From the NCBI GenBank assembly GCA_946886875.1, contig CAMPJN010000029.1:1-17861 (forward strand): DNA of 17,861 nt, in the 5' to 3' direction. Both the position numbers and the translations under genes were made by a program. This document shows positions 7,243 through 15,503 of this stretch, piece by piece. Numbering within the stretch: position 1 is the stretch's first letter; each line of letters starts with the position of its first letter. The notes under the pieces are model-generated. The model saw only the letters and a list, made by a program, of their open reading frames with translations. It did not search any database and was not told the DNA's origin. This DNA is from an uncultured Pseudomonas sp. (lineage in GTDB: Bacteria > Pseudomonadota > Gammaproteobacteria > Pseudomonadales > Pseudomonadaceae).

Positions 7243-7290
7243 ATGCGCCGAGGATCGGGCCCCGAGACGGCGTGGCCTAGGTTGGCGTGA
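7243..7290 (+). CDS. Possible 15-residue leader peptide
   Basis: An ATG lies 6 bases after a good GAGGAA ribosome site (7231-7236) and gives MRRGSGPETAWPRLA before TGA. It starts 16 bases after the dyad at 7211-7226 and ends 107 bases before the ACP start. The peptide has no recognisable attenuator-type codon run. It could be a small leader or a chance frame behind a chance Shine-Dalgarno match. Confidence 0.22.
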   Translation: MRRGSGPETAWPRLA

Positions 7291-7397
7291 TTGCAACGCA
7301 AAGCCAGGGACCGAATCGCACGGGTAATAAGCGGTTTCAAGCCATGTTCCGGAACAACAGCTGTTTGCGCTGGAGAGGAAAATGTTTGGAGGGAAAT

Positions 7398-7649
7398 ATG
7401 CACATTGACCATATAACCGCGGCGGTCACAGAAACCGTAGCCAGCCTGCTCGAGGTCGAGTTGGCTGCCCTCGATATCGAGCGTTCCTTCCACGAAATGG
7501 GTGTCGATTCGGTACAGATCGTTGGGCTCTCCGCTGAGTTCGAAGACCTTTTCGGTATCTCGCTCGACCCGGAATTCGCCTATCAGCACGACAGTGTGAG
7601 CAAGATCAGCCAGCACCTGCACGCCGTTATGACCGCAGGGGCGAACTAA
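7398..7649 (+). CDS. Acyl carrier protein
   Basis: An 83-residue stand-alone carrier protein. The phosphopantetheine site is Ser38 in GVDSVQIVGL (35-44), with Val replacing the usual Leu after Ser. The helical acidic character and length fit the PP-binding family. The ATG at 7398 follows GGAGGG closely; the frame is open to 7287, but that extension has no ribosome site and does not look like ACP. Only 3 bases separate it from the aminotransferase-reductase gene. I infer that it receives the fatty chain from the FAAL and carries it through desaturation to reductive release. Confidence 0.92.
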   Translation: MHIDHITAAVTETVASLLEVELAALDIERSFHEMGVDSVQIVGLSAEFEDLFGISLDPEFAYQHDSVSKISQHLHAVMTAGAN

Positions 7650-7652
7650 GAC

Positions 7653-10271
7653 ATGACCGCTTCCTTGCTCAACGTAACCCGCCAGGAGCTGCTCGACTTC
7701 GTCGGCCTCAACGAGACGGTGGCCAGTGCCAGCGGCACGCGGATAGTCACCGCAAGCGGGCAGACCCTGATCGACTTTGTCGGCCAGTTCGGTGCCGTGC
7801 CCTTTGGCTATGGCGCGCCGCCGATTGTCGCTGCGGCCAGCGCCTTTCTCGCCTCGGGGCGGCCGACCTTCGTGCAGCCGTTGCTCAACCCTGAAGTGGA
7901 GCAGCTCGCACGGCGCCTGATCGAGATTGCGCCCGGCAACATGAGCAAGGTGACCTTCACCACCAGCGGAGCGGAGACGGTCGAAGCGGCGATCAAGCTC
8001 GTCCGCGCCGCCAGCAATCGTGAGCTGATCGTCGGTACCTGTACCGGCTTTCACGGTAAGACCCAAGGCGCCGTTGGCGTCACCGGCAAACAGATCTACC
8101 GCGAGCCTTTCCATCTGCGCCCGGACGGCTTCAGCCATGTGCCTTATGGCGATCTGGCCGCCCTGGAAACCATGCTGCAGCAGCACCGTGTCGCCGCATT
8201 TTTCGTCGAAGCGGTGCAGGGCGAGGCGGGGATGATCACCCCGCCTGAAGGCTATCTGCTCGCTGCCCAACAGCTCTGCCGCAAATACGGCACCTTGTTC
8301 GTGCTGGATGAAATTCAAACCGGCCTTGGCCGCACCGGCCAGCTGTTCGCCGCCAGCGCCAGCGGTCTTACCCCGGACGTGTTGCTGTTGGCCAAGGCGT
8401 TGGGCGGCGGTCTGGTGCCGATTGGCGCGTGCATCTACGGCGAGAACTGCTGGAGCCGGGATTTCGACCGCCATCACAGCTCGACTTTCGCGGTAAACGG
8501 TTTCACCGCCGCCGTGGGCCTGGCGGTGATCGAGCAGCTGACCGCCAACGACGGCGCGCTGGTCAAACAGGTAGCGGAGCGGGGCGCCTACCTGCGGGCC
8601 GGGCTGGAGCGCTTGGTGGCGCATTACCCGCAAGTGTTCGAGAGCCTCGACGGACGTGGCCTGATGCTTGGTCTCAAGTTCCGTCGCTGGCCCGGCGACC
8701 GCCTGTACACCTTGTCGCTGGCCAGTGCTTTTGGCGCGCTGGTGCCTATCGTCTGTGGCTACCTGAAGAGTCGCCACGGGGTCTACTGCCTGCCGACCCT
8801 GAGCGAAGGCAACGTGCTGCGGATTCAACCGCCATTCAGCATTTCCCAGGACGATATCGACGTGCTGTTGCACGGGCTGCATGCCGCAGCGGAGCTGATC
8901 GCCCATGACCAACAACACCGCCTGATTCTCGACGCCCATGGTTTTGCCGGTCCACGCGGGGCGCTCGCCAAATGGGTCGCGCCCGCTGCCAGCAAACGCC
9001 AGCGCGCTGGCCAATGCCTGGGCCGCTTCGCCTTTTTGCTGCACCCGACCACGCCGGAAAGCGTCAACGGCGACAGCATCGTCGATGCGCTTGGCGTCTC
9101 GGCAGAAGAGAAAGCCTTTATGCAGGATTGGCTGGTCGAGTTCTCGGAGTGGGCAAAACCCGACCTCGATACCGGCGTGTCCTATCACGCGCGCCACATC
9201 TACAACGACGCCGGCGACTATGTCGAAGGCTGGTTGGTCGGCAGCCTGCTGCAGCCGCGCGACCTGATGCGCTTGAGCATGAGCAAGCGGCGCAAGCTGC
9301 TCGACAACTACCTGGACACGGTAAGCACTCTCGACGTCGATTTCGTCGGCCTGGGCGCCTACACCTCGGTGATCTCCGCTGCCGGCGCCGATGTGGTCAA
9401 CGAGCGCTTCCATACCACCACCGGCAACAGCCTCACCGCCATGGTCGGTGTCGATGCGTTGATCAGCACCTGCGCGGCGCGCGGCGCACCTTTGGCCAAA
9501 CGGCTAACGGGGGTGATCGGCGCCTACGGTTCGGTCGGTCGGCTGGCCAGTCTCAGGCTCGGCAAGTTTTCCGAGCACCTGGTGCTGCTCGGCAATGCCG
9601 CCAACCGTGGCGCCATGCACGAGTTGCGCCTGGTCGGCGGCGAGCTCTACAGCGCGGCTTTGCAGGCTATTCAAAGCGGCCATCCCAGCGGCATCGCCAA
9701 GACCCTTGGCGCTTTGCTGGCGGACTCCGCCGTGGTCGAACAGCTATTGGCCCGCGACCTCGGCGACGACGATCAACTGCGCGAGCTGTTCGACACCATC
9801 ACCGCAATGGCCGCAGCGAAGGCGGATTACCTGCCAGCGGTGACAGTCGCCTCCGATCTCGCCCATTGGCTGCCGCGCCTGGAGGTGGTGTTGTCGGCCA
9901 CCTCGAACGGGGCGGCATTTATCGACCCGGCTGCGCTGCACCACAACGCGATCATCTGCGACTGTGCGCAGCCGCCGGATATCGGCCACGCCTCGCTGCC
10001 ACAGCGCCCGGATGTGACCGTGATCGAAGGCGGGCTGATCCATATGCCCGAGCGCAGTTACCGCTTCGGCGACCAGCACCTCACCAGCCTGCCTTCCGGG
10101 GTGATCTTCAGCTGCCTGGCGGAAACCATCGTACTGACCATGGCCGGCAAGCAACGCGACTACAGCATCGGCAAACGGCCGCCGCTGGCCGATGCCGAGG
10201 CGATCTTCGAGCTGGCCCGCGATTTCGGTTTTGCGCCAGCCGTGGAACAGCCGATAGAGAAAGCCGGATAA
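7653..10271 (+). CDS. Class III aminotransferase fused to acyl-ACP reductase (TamH-like logic)
   Basis: An 872-residue two-domain enzyme. Residues 1 to about 425 are a PLP class III aminotransferase: SGAET (105-109), VLDEIQTGLGRTG (217-229) with PLP-binding Asp219, and LAKALGGG (246-253) with the Schiff-base Lys248. Residues from about 455 to 865 resemble the cyanobacterial aldehyde-forming acyl-ACP reductase (AAR). Shared features are FHTTTGNSLTAMV (586-598), a Rossmann GAYGSVG (623-629), PDVTVIEGGLI (786-796), and FSCLAET (819-825), where Cys821 aligns with the acyl-accepting cysteine (Cys294) of Synechococcus AAR. Expected chemistry: NAD(P)H-dependent release of acyl-ACP as an aldehyde, then transamination to a primary fatty amine. 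Tambjamine TamH pairs the same two activities, as I recall. The start lies 3 bases after the ACP stop. This is the most diagnostic enzyme of the cluster. Confidence 0.88.
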   Translation: MTASLLNVTRQELLDFVGLNETVASASGTRIVTASGQTLIDFVGQFGAVPFGYGAPPIVAAASAFLASGRPTFVQPLLNPEVEQLARRLIEIAPGNMSKVTFTTSGAETVEAAIKLVRAASNRELIVGTCTGFHGKTQGAVGVTGKQIYREPFHLRPDGFSHVPYGDLAALETMLQQHRVAAFFVEAVQGEAGMITPPEGYLLAAQQLCRKYGTLFVLDEIQTGLGRTGQLFAASASGLTPDVLLLAKALGGGLVPIGACIYGENCWSRDFDRHHSSTFAVNGFTAAVGLAVIEQLTANDGALVKQVAERGAYLRAGLERLVAHYPQVFESLDGRGLMLGLKFRRWPGDRLYTLSLASAFGALVPIVCGYLKSRHGVYCLPTLSEGNVLRIQPPFSISQDDIDVLLHGLHAAAELIAHDQQHRLILDAHGFAGPRGALAKWVAPAASKRQRAGQCLGRFAFLLHPTTPESVNGDSIVDALGVSAEEKAFMQDWLVEFSEWAKPDLDTGVSYHARHIYNDAGDYVEGWLVGSLLQPRDLMRLSMSKRRKLLDNYLDTVSTLDVDFVGLGAYTSVISAAGADVVNERFHTTTGNSLTAMVGVDALISTCAARGAPLAKRLTGVIGAYGSVGRLASLRLGKFSEHLVLLGNAANRGAMHELRLVGGELYSAALQAIQSGHPSGIAKTLGALLADSAVVEQLLARDLGDDDQLRELFDTITAMAAAKADYLPAVTVASDLAHWLPRLEVVLSATSNGAAFIDPAALHHNAIICDCAQPPDIGHASLPQRPDVTVIEGGLIHMPERSYRFGDQHLTSLPSGVIFSCLAETIVLTMAGKQRDYSIGKRPPLADAEAIFELARDFGFAPAVEQPIEKAG

Positions 10272-10313
10272 CCGGATAAAACAAGAACAAGACCGACAGC
10301 CGAGGGAATACCC

Positions 10314-11471
10314 ATGTCGATGCAATCTGCCAAAAACATTACCGAGAAGCGCCTGCCGGGCCTTATCGCCGCGTTGCAGCAGCGCGGTCGCATGTCGCTC
10401 GAAAAAGCCGAGCCCAGCGAACTCTGCGATCTGTTCCGGACGTTCAAGGCGGCCGCTCTGATCATTCCCGAAACCTTCGGCGGCGTCGGTGCATCGCCGC
10501 GCGAGACGGTGGAAATTCTGCGCATGGTCGGCTCACTGTGTCCGTCGCTGGCGGTGATGATGACCATGCATCACCACACCATCGCCACCATCGTTCAGCT
10601 CGGCGGCCTGATCCCCGCAGCCGACGAGTTGTTGTACGGCATCGCGCAGAATCAGCTGCTTATCGCCTCGGCCTTCGCCGAGGGCAAGATGGGCGCGGAG
10701 ATATTCAATTCCAGCGTCAAAGCCCGGCCGGGCGAGGGCGGCTACCTGCTGAACGGTACCAAGAAGCCCTGCACCATGAGCCACAACATGGATGTGATAG
10801 TCGTCGGCGTCGCCCGCGAAAACGAGGATCGCAGCATGACCCAGGGCTTCGCCGTGGTCTTCAACGACGGCAGCGACGTGTCCCGCGAGCGCTTCTGGAA
10901 CACCCCGGTGTTGCAGGCCGCCGATAGCAACGCCCTGGTCTTCAACGAGGTGTTCGTTCCCGACGAGCGCATGCTCCTGGCTGAGGTCGCAGACGACGAG
11001 GTGGCCGCTTCCGCCGAGGAAACCTCGCTGTCCGGGCTCTGCTGGTTCCAGTTGATGATCGGCGGTGTCTACCTCGGCGTGGCATCCGCCCTGGTCGATC
11101 TGCTGCTGAACAAGCGCAATGCAGACGATGCCCAGTTGGCTCAGCTGGCCATCGAGTTGGAAGGCGCGCATCAGGCGCTTATGGGGACCGCGCGCGAACT
11201 CGAAGAACAGCGCGCCGCCGACCTCGCCATCTACAACAAGGCGCTATGCACGCGTTTCATGGTGCAGGGCGCGGTGGAGCGGGCGACCAATCTGGCGGTG
11301 GAGCTGCTGGGTGGCATGGCGTTCATTTCATCCGACGAGGTGGCCTATCTGCTCGCCGCTTCCCGGGCGATCTGCTTTCACCCGATCTCCCGTTCCGCCG
11401 CCACGCCGCTGCTCTCGCAGTTTCTGCGCGAATCGGCAAGCACCGCAACGGCGCCCGCGCCCCATGGCTAG
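10314..11471 (+). CDS. Acyl-CoA dehydrogenase-family flavoprotein
   Basis: A 385-residue protein with the acyl-CoA dehydrogenase fold: IPETFGGVGAS (51-61), a degenerate first signature SAFAEGKMGAE (119-129) where the usual Thr/Ser-Glu...Gly-Ser-Asp is altered, YLLNGTK (144-150), and a helical C-terminal region with ELLGGMAF. Two jobs fit. One is desaturation of the ACP-bound chain, as proposed for TamT in tambjamine biosynthesis. The other is flavin-dependent amine N-hydroxylation, since VlmH and isobutylamine N-hydroxylase belong to this superfamily. I could not assign a catalytic Glu, so I cannot decide. GAGGGA precedes the ATG. It lies 42 bases after the aminotransferase-reductase gene. 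Confidence 0.82.
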   Translation: MSMQSAKNITEKRLPGLIAALQQRGRMSLEKAEPSELCDLFRTFKAAALIIPETFGGVGASPRETVEILRMVGSLCPSLAVMMTMHHHTIATIVQLGGLIPAADELLYGIAQNQLLIASAFAEGKMGAEIFNSSVKARPGEGGYLLNGTKKPCTMSHNMDVIVVGVARENEDRSMTQGFAVVFNDGSDVSRERFWNTPVLQAADSNALVFNEVFVPDERMLLAEVADDEVAASAEETSLSGLCWFQLMIGGVYLGVASALVDLLLNKRNADDAQLAQLAIELEGAHQALMGTARELEEQRAADLAIYNKALCTRFMVQGAVERATNLAVELLGGMAFISSDEVAYLLAASRAICFHPISRSAATPLLSQFLRESASTATAPAPHG

Positions 11472-11515
11472 CGGCTCGCCGAAAATACGCTTAACCAGGC
11501 AGGAAATATGACCTG

Positions 11516-12826
11516 ATGGCCACCACCGAATCGCTATATCCACCGCTGCCGGGAAACGTCAGTCCGGTTTTTCATTTCATTGCAGTTCCGCTGTTCGCCG
11601 TGCTCCTGGCCTTTAACAGCGTGGCCATAACGGTGATTCTGTCGTTGGCGCTGGTGCTGCAGCTGGGCCGCTGGCTGCTTGCGCAGATACCCGGCGTCGC
11701 CACGCTCGGCGCTGGCATCGCCATGCGTTACCACCGCCTGATCCAGCGCCTGGCGGACAAGCTGCTGAAAGACCCGCGCGACGAGCCCATATTGGCGGCG
11801 GCGATCACCCTGGGCCTGACCGCAGTGCCGGTGTTCATCGCCCAGTTGTTGCTCAAGGAGCTGTCCTGGGGCCTGGTGGTGGCGTTCTACTCGTTCGTTT
11901 ACGGGCCGAACATCCGCGCTTTCGTGCGCTCTTTCAGCTCGATGCATCAGGAAGGGCACAAGGCCGGCGGCATCTTCAAGGGCGCCAGCATGTTCGATAA
12001 ATGGACCGGCAATTCCTTCCTTTACATGTTCTTCGCCTTGCCCATGGGCCTGATTCCCCACGCGACCGCCCATCTGCAGCAGCATCATCGGGAAAACGCC
12101 GGGCCGCTGGACGTCTACGCCTCCGCGCGCTACGACCACGCCAGCGTCTGGCACTTCATGGTCTACATGGTGCGCGAGGTGATGTACCAGCAGTTCTTGA
12201 TCTCGCCCTACCTGTACTTCAAGAGCAAACACAAGCGCAGCCAGATGCGCAGCATGTTGCTCGGCAACCTGATCCATCTGGCGCTGTTCGTGCTGCTGGC
12301 GCTCTACAGCCTGCCCATCGCGGTGTTCTACATGCTGCTGCCCTGGTGCGCGAGCAACTTCCTCATGGGTGTGATCCATTGGAGCCAGCACGCTTTCTAT
12401 GGCGGCCAGCAGAACCCGAAGGACTGGATGTACAACACCGTGACCTTGCTGGAGAAACCGGTCAACACGCTCAACGAGGGCTACCACGTTTGCCATCACC
12501 ACTGGGAGAACGTGCACTGGTCGGAGAGCCCGGCGTTGTTCGAGCGCCTCAAACCGCAGATGCAGGCCGCGCAGTCCATGGTGTTCCGCGACCTCAGCGT
12601 GCTCGATCTGTTCGTCATGCTGATGCTGCGCCGCTTCGACGCGCTGGCCGACAAACTCGAATGGTGGGAGCCGTTATCCCAGGCGGAAAAGGTCGCGTTG
12701 TTGAAGCGCCGCGTCGCGCCGGCTCCGCTTGCCCAACATGAGCAGGTCCACCAGCAGAGTTCGGCCACCCCAGGGGACGCCAGGAGTTCTTCATCTTCAA
12801 CAGCTACCGCAGCGGGTGTGAGTTAG
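11516..12826 (+). CDS. Second membrane desaturase-like di-iron protein
   Basis: A 436-residue polytopic membrane protein of the fatty acid desaturase/hydroxylase superfamily. Histidine clusters: HQEGH (144-148), HLQQHH (186-191), HWSQH (288-292) and HVCHHH (324-329). Hydrophobic segments flank them (about 19-50, 92-112, 116-130, 165-180, 249-285). It is longer and more divergent than the other two desaturases, and its boxes are spaced differently, so it could be a hydroxylase, acetylenase or other oxidase rather than a plain desaturase. AGGAA lies 10 bases before the ATG. The C-terminus is low-complexity (Ser/Thr/Ala). Its stop is 2 bases before the reductase/ferredoxin gene, suggesting that the two proteins work as an electron-transfer pair. 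Confidence 0.82.
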   Translation: MATTESLYPPLPGNVSPVFHFIAVPLFAVLLAFNSVAITVILSLALVLQLGRWLLAQIPGVATLGAGIAMRYHRLIQRLADKLLKDPRDEPILAAAITLGLTAVPVFIAQLLLKELSWGLVVAFYSFVYGPNIRAFVRSFSSMHQEGHKAGGIFKGASMFDKWTGNSFLYMFFALPMGLIPHATAHLQQHHRENAGPLDVYASARYDHASVWHFMVYMVREVMYQQFLISPYLYFKSKHKRSQMRSMLLGNLIHLALFVLLALYSLPIAVFYMLLPWCASNFLMGVIHWSQHAFYGGQQNPKDWMYNTVTLLEKPVNTLNEGYHVCHHHWENVHWSESPALFERLKPQMQAAQSMVFRDLSVLDLFVMLMLRRFDALADKLEWWEPLSQAEKVALLKRRVAPAPLAQHEQVHQQSSATPGDARSSSSSTATAAGVS

Positions 12827-12828
12827 CC

Positions 12829-13878
12829 ATGAGCAAAGCGCTTACCCTGAAAGTCGCGGCCATCGAACGGGAAACCGAGGATGCCGTCACCATCTATCTG
12901 AAGCAGCCACTGCTGAGGAAAATCCAATACACCGCGGGTCAGTACCTCACCCTTGAGGTCGATATCGATGATCAGGGCGCCAAGGGCTGCCGGGCGTACT
13001 CGATCAGCAGCACGCCTGGCCTGGACAAGAGGCTTTCGATCACGGTCAAACGGGTTGCCGGCGGCAAGGTGTCGAATCGTCTGGTGCAGCAGCTCGCCGC
13101 CGGCGATACGGTGCAGGCACTCGGTGCCCATGGTCGGTTCACCTTCGCCCCGCAGCCGGACAAGCGCCGGCATCTGGTGCTGTTCGCCGCCGGCAGTGGC
13201 ATCACGCCGATTTTCTCCATCCTCAAATCGGCGCTGCATTTCGAGCCCCATTCGCGGGTGTCGCTGATCTACGGCAACCGCGATGCCGACTCGGTGATTT
13301 TTCGCGACAAGCTCGAGCAGTTGCAGCGCACCTTTGCCGAGCAGTTGCAGGTCGTGCATGTGCTTTCCCAGCCGCAAGCGCCCAGCCGCCACAGCGGTCG
13401 CCTGACCCGGCAGCGGGTGAGCGAAATCGTCCAGTCGTTACCGAGCCATGACGCAATCAACACCGAGTTTTACGCCTGCGGGCCGAGCGGAATGATGGAC
13501 GAAGTGACCGGGGCGCTGCAGGCCCTGGGGGTGACGCCGGAGTCGGTGCATCGGGAGAGCTTCACCCCGGCCAAACCGGCACAGCCAGCAGCGCCGACCA
13601 ATGCCACGAAACGGGTGCAACTGCTGATGCAGGGGCAGGAATTCAGCTTTGCGGTGCCGGCCGGTCAGACCATCCTGGAGGCGGCGTTGGCCAGCGGCGT
13701 GCAGCCGCCGTTCTCTTGTCGCAGTGGCTTTTGTACCGCCTGCGTCTGCACCAAATTGGCCGGTGAAGTCGAGATGCGCGAGGACCACGGCTTGTCGAGT
13801 GCTGAATTGAAGAGGGGGCATGCGCTCATGTGCATTGGCTATCCGATGAGCGACGACGTTCGGCTACAGGTCGAGTAA
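12829..13878 (+). CDS. NAD(P)H ferredoxin reductase fused to 2Fe-2S ferredoxin
   Basis: A 349-residue electron-transfer protein. The FAD-binding domain shows RAYSIS (55-60), the nicotinamide domain shows AGSGITP (121-127) and YACGPSGM (215-222), and a C-terminal plant-type [2Fe-2S] ferredoxin domain has Cys297, Cys302, Cys305 and Cys335 (CX4CX2C...C). The domain order matches phenylacetate-monooxygenase reductase (PaaE)- and HcaD/Hmp-linked oxygenase reductases. It should move electrons from NAD(P)H to the membrane di-iron desaturases on either side, and perhaps to the PF10118 protein. The start is 2 bases after the preceding stop, which implies tight co-expression. It overlaps nothing else, and the second desaturase-like gene follows after 36 bases. 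Confidence 0.93.
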   Translation: MSKALTLKVAAIERETEDAVTIYLKQPLLRKIQYTAGQYLTLEVDIDDQGAKGCRAYSISSTPGLDKRLSITVKRVAGGKVSNRLVQQLAAGDTVQALGAHGRFTFAPQPDKRRHLVLFAAGSGITPIFSILKSALHFEPHSRVSLIYGNRDADSVIFRDKLEQLQRTFAEQLQVVHVLSQPQAPSRHSGRLTRQRVSEIVQSLPSHDAINTEFYACGPSGMMDEVTGALQALGVTPESVHRESFTPAKPAQPAAPTNATKRVQLLMQGQEFSFAVPAGQTILEAALASGVQPPFSCRSGFCTACVCTKLAGEVEMREDHGLSSAELKRGHALMCIGYPMSDDVRLQVE

Positions 13879-13914
13879 CCCAGCCCAATAGCGCGACTAA
13901 TCCTTAAGGTGAAC

Positions 13915-14880
13915 ATGGTGGATACAGCAGCGGTTTTTATGGCGCAGGATGAGGTTCGGCTGGAGAAGCGCGCCGCGCTCAAGGTCGACCGGGCAAAGCA
14001 GGCGCAATTGCTCGCGCTGCAACAACCGGCGCCGCTGCAGTTCATGCTCTGGACGACGCTGCATGTGGCGATCTGGGTCGCCTGCACTTGGGTGATCCTT
14101 GCTTCTGACAACAGCGTCTGGCACGTAGTCGCCACCTTGCTTATGGGCAGCCAGCTGCATGCCTTCACCGTGCTGCAGCACGACTGCGGTCATCAGAACG
14201 CCTTTCGCTCGACGCTGTTGAACCTCTGGATGGGCCGCTTTATGGCCTGGTTCATCGTGTTTCCGTACTCCTCGTTCACCGAATGCCACAAGCATCACCA
14301 CCGCTATCTGGGCGACCCGGAAAAAGACCCCGACGAGTGGAACTACGCCAGCGGCGTCAAATGGATGTTTCTGCGCATTGCGGTGTTCGTGCCGCGGTTC
14401 ACCTATTTCTCCCTGGTGCGCTACGGCAAGGCGGTGCGCAATCGGGTGCTGCGCGAACTGGCCTTCAACCTGCTGTCGATGGCGGCTGTGTGCGCCTGGT
14501 TCGTCAGCCAGGGCATGGCCTACGAGTTCGTGCTTATTTTCGTCGTGCCGCTGCTGCTCTTGGCGGTGGTGATCAACCCCATATCGCGCGGTTACGAGCA
14601 TTTTCCGATGGCCACCCTCGAGCCCGAGCACGCCGATCGGCTGGACCTGGCGAAGAACACCATCACCGTCACCAGCCGCGTGTTCGGCCTGCTCTGGGCC
14701 AACATCAATTACCACGTCGAGCACCATGTGTACCCGGGGGTGCCGTTTTGCAACCTGCGCAAGCTGCACCACTTGCTGGAAAACAAAACCTTTCTGCGTG
14801 ATCGCTGGTTGCTCGCGCGGCTGGTCGCTCGCTCCGAGGCCAAGAAGGCGCACAGCGCCGAGCCCCAGCGCGCGACATAA
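13915..14880 (+). CDS. Third membrane fatty acid desaturase
   Basis: A 321-residue integral-membrane desaturase with HDCGH (89-93), HKHHH (125-129) and HVEHH followed by VYP (267-274). Four hydrophobic spans are visible (about 43-62, 70-86, 107-118, 184-222). The boxes fit the DesA-like/beta-carotene-hydroxylase-related branch of the superfamily. I chose the ATG at 13915 because AAGG lies 5 bases upstream; a GTG at 13909 is too close to that site. Together with the other two desaturases it suggests several unsaturations or a conjugated or acetylenic tail in the product. Confidence 0.88.
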   Translation: MVDTAAVFMAQDEVRLEKRAALKVDRAKQAQLLALQQPAPLQFMLWTTLHVAIWVACTWVILASDNSVWHVVATLLMGSQLHAFTVLQHDCGHQNAFRSTLLNLWMGRFMAWFIVFPYSSFTECHKHHHRYLGDPEKDPDEWNYASGVKWMFLRIAVFVPRFTYFSLVRYGKAVRNRVLRELAFNLLSMAAVCAWFVSQGMAYEFVLIFVVPLLLLAVVINPISRGYEHFPMATLEPEHADRLDLAKNTITVTSRVFGLLWANINYHVEHHVYPGVPFCNLRKLHHLLENKTFLRDRWLLARLVARSEAKKAHSAEPQRAT

Positions 14881-14909
14881 GCGCTATCAACCCCGCTCAA
14901 GGAAGCACA

Positions 14910-15410
14910 ATGGATTGCATCTTTTGTCAGATCATCGCAGGCAGCCTGCCGGCGGCGCTGGTCTACCGGGACGAGCACTGCATCGCCTTTATGGATGTGC
15001 ATCCGCTGGGCCAGGGGCATGTGCTGCTGATTCCCCTGCAGCACGTAGAAAAACTCGAACAACTGCACGCCCGCAACCGGCAGCACCTCTACCGGGTCTT
15101 CGACACCCTGGTCGCCGCTCAGCGCCGGGCCGGCTTCGGCGTCGAAGGCACGCACCTGATCGTCAACGATGGCAAGGCCACGAATCAGCACATCGCCCAC
15201 GCGCACCTGCACCTGGTGCCACGCAAACGCGGCGATGCCCTGGGCTTCGGCTGGCGCCTGCTGTTGCATTTCACCGGTCTGTTCGGCATGCGCACCGACA
15301 GCGAACGGCTGCAGGCGCAGGCAGCCCTGATCGCGGCTCAGGTCGAGCCTGCCCCGACGGGTGCCCATGCCGCCGATGCGCCGGGGCATAAGGTTGCAGC
15401 CCACGGCTAG
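14910..15410 (+). CDS. HIT-family nucleotide hydrolase/transferase
   Basis: A 166-residue histidine-triad protein. CIFCQII (3-9) and the triad HAHLHLVP (97-104, His97-x-His99-x-His101) are clear. HIT enzymes split nucleoside phosphoramidates and acyl- or aminoacyl-adenylates. In a cluster with an acyl-AMP-forming FAAL and a possible aminoacyl-tRNA-dependent transferase, a clean-up role on stray acyl-AMP or aminoacyl-AMP is plausible, but it may be a house-cleaning gene carried along. The C-terminal 50 residues extend beyond the HIT core and are Ala/Pro-rich. AAGGAAG precedes the ATG. Confidence 0.88.
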   Translation: MDCIFCQIIAGSLPAALVYRDEHCIAFMDVHPLGQGHVLLIPLQHVEKLEQLHARNRQHLYRVFDTLVAAQRRAGFGVEGTHLIVNDGKATNQHIAHAHLHLVPRKRGDALGFGWRLLLHFTGLFGMRTDSERLQAQAALIAAQVEPAPTGAHAADAPGHKVAAHG

Positions 15411-15503
15411 CCCCTAGCGCAATCGGCCGTATTCAGACGTAGAGCCTAATTTGCGTTCGGGGTAAGCCTGCCCCGGCAGCAGCGTAATCAGGAGCCAGTG
15501 AAG

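Larger units (their letters stand above)
6994..7397. other. Regulatory gap before unit C, with possible leader ORF
   Basis: About 400 bases lie between the LuxR-gene terminator and the ACP gene. They contain a perfect 16-bp dyad at 7211-7226 and a possible 15-codon leader at 7243-7290. Frames crossing the region have no recognisable product. The promoter for the long unit C operon is expected here, probably near the dyad, but no clear -10/-35 pair stands out. Confidence 0.55.

Noticed and set aside
7185..9413. Very long minus-strand open frame (742 codons) opposite the ACP and aminotransferase genes
   Set aside because: It lies antisense to two strongly supported genes; the translation has no family motif and reflects high third-position GC.
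8972..10279. 435-codon plus-strand frame inside the reductase half of the fusion
   Set aside because: It is an out-of-frame shadow with Arg-rich, motif-free sequence; the main frame shows the AAR features.
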